Below, in pieces: positions 20,395 through 21,366 of a DNA stretch of 21,366 nucleotides. The position numbers were made by a program, and so were the translations under genes. This stretch comes from Plantago elongata (Eukaryota > Streptophyta > Magnoliopsida > Lamiales > Plantaginaceae). Where the stretch lies: contig JAYMSP010003046.1 in the NCBI GenBank assembly GCA_036897095.1, forward strand, positions 1 to 21,366, read 5' to 3'. The notes beneath the pieces were generated by a model. It was given only the letters and a program-made list of their open reading frames with translations, made no database searches and was not told the origin of the DNA. Every line of letters begins with the position of its first letter. Positions within the stretch are counted from its first letter, which is position 1.

Positions 20395-21366
20395 GAGCAA
20401 GGAAAGCCAAGCAAAATGAAGTTGGTTTAAGATAGCAATGTAAGCCTTCGAATAAATCTGTTTTATTCGGAGGAAAACTAGAAAGCCAAGCAAACAGAAG
20501 TTGGTTTAATGTAGCAAAGAAAGTCTTTGAATAAATGAGTTTTATTCGGAGGAAAACTTGTTGCTTTGTAGCTGAATCCAAGCAAACAGAAGTTGGTTTA
20601 ACGTAGCAATGATAGCCTTCGAATAAATAAGTTTTATTCGAAGGAAATCTGGCTGCAAAGCAGCAATGCAAGCTATGCAAAAGGAAGCCGGTTTAATGTA
20701 GCAATGCAAGCCTTGAATAAATGTGTTTTATTCGGAGGTAAACTTGAAATCCAAGCAAAAAAAGTCGGTTTAACGTAGCAATGAAATCCTTCGAATAAAC
20801 TCATTTATTCGGAGGAAAACTCCTGCTTTGCAACAATGAAAACCAAGCAATAAGAAGTCGGTTTAATGTTGCAATGAAAGCCTCCGAATAAATGAGTTTT
20901 ATTGGGAGGAAAACATGCTGCATCGCAGCAATGCAAGCCAAGCAAAAACAAGTCGGTTTAACTTATCAATGCAAGCCTTCGAATAAATGTGTTTTATTCG
21001 GATGAAAACTTGAAATCCAAGCAAAAAGAAGTTGGTTTAACGTAAAACAATGAAAGCCTTCGTTGGTTTCAACAATTAAAGAAGAGCAAAAAGAAGTGGA
21101 TTTAACGTAGCAATGAAAGACTTCGAATAAATGAGTTTTATTCGGAGGAAAACTGGTTGCAAAGCAGCAATGCAAGCCAAGTAAAACAAAGTCGGTTTAA
21201 CGTAGCAATGCAAGCCTTCGAATAAATGTGTTTTATTCGGAGGAAAACTTGAAAGCCAAGCAAAAAAGAAGTTGGTTTAACATAGCAATGAAAGGAAAAC
21301 TCCCTGCTTTGCAGCAATGAAAGCCAAGCAATAAGAAGTCGGTTTAACGTAGCAATGAAAGCCAAG
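20395..21366. repeat. Hairpin-bearing tandem array with short-long-long higher-order repeats, open at the right edge
   Basis: Monomers end in GGAGGAAAACT or a close variant. By that mark the units are 20395-20479 (degenerate start), 20480-20558 (79), 20559-20650 (92), 20651-20744 (94), 20745-20821 (77), 20822-20915 (94), 20916-21010 (95), 21011-21154 (144, two fused broken units), 21155-21249 (95), 21250-21301 (52, hairpin deleted) and 21302-21366 (cut by the window). Each has a core AGTYGGTTTAAYGTAGCAAT followed by CCTTCGAATAAA - 5-base loop - TTTATTCGGAGG, an inverted repeat; at 20616-20644 the 12-bp stem is perfect. Long units add about 16 bases with a second small hairpin (GCTGC AAA GCAGC). 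Short and long units follow the order S-L-L, so the larger period is about 265 bp. The long minus-strand ORFs here are translations of the repeat (PPNKT, LLFAWL words) and not genes. Confidence 0.92.

Noticed and set aside
20354..21365. Minus-strand ORFs of 69-108 codons with repeated FPPNKTHLFE and CYVKPTSF words
   Set aside because: They are translations of the tandem monomers; their similarity follows the DNA period, and there is no start context or family feature.

Overview
This window is nuclear DNA from a flowering plant, most likely a eudicot and perhaps an asterid. The evidence is AT-rich sequence, short GT-AG introns, three conserved plant housekeeping genes with multi-exon structures, site II promoter motifs at a ribosomal protein gene, and dense plant-type transposon debris. 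The order or genus cannot be fixed from the sequence alone.

Layout. (1) Positions 1-5498, minus strand: a MIC60/mitofilin gene (MICOS complex, mitochondrial inner membrane). Nine coding exons give the first 473 residues; the last exons lie beyond the left edge. (2) 5964-7579, minus strand: a decayed open reading frame resembling the N-terminal part of plant Ulp1-associated transposon proteins, with an internal duplication and a frameshift. (3) 8257-12205, plus strand: a complete ten-exon gene for TSR3, the 18S rRNA aminocarboxypropyltransferase (277 aa). One intron carries a MITE. (4) About 12838-17410: a transposon graveyard. A degenerate LINE 3' end (zf-RVT plus RNase H) is split by three later insertions, each with a visible target-site duplication: a small hAT-like element, a 476-bp MULE-type foldback MITE and a 605-bp solo LTR. 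It is followed by a second LTR-like block containing a 55/56-bp minisatellite and a TTAATTA-rich tract. (5) 17806-18075: two 135-bp tandem units with hairpins. (6) 18702-19847, plus strand: a complete five-exon gene for ribosomal protein eL30 (112 aa) with TGGGCC motifs upstream. (7) About 20395 to the right edge: a tandem array of hairpin-bearing monomers in a short-long-long higher-order pattern of about 265 bp.

TSR3 and eL30 both serve the ribosome and MIC60 serves mitochondria, but nothing here suggests they are co-regulated; this is ordinary plant gene order. I found no new multi-gene system. The most unusual structures are the higher-order hairpin satellite beside RPL30 and the datable nested insertions in the LINE.
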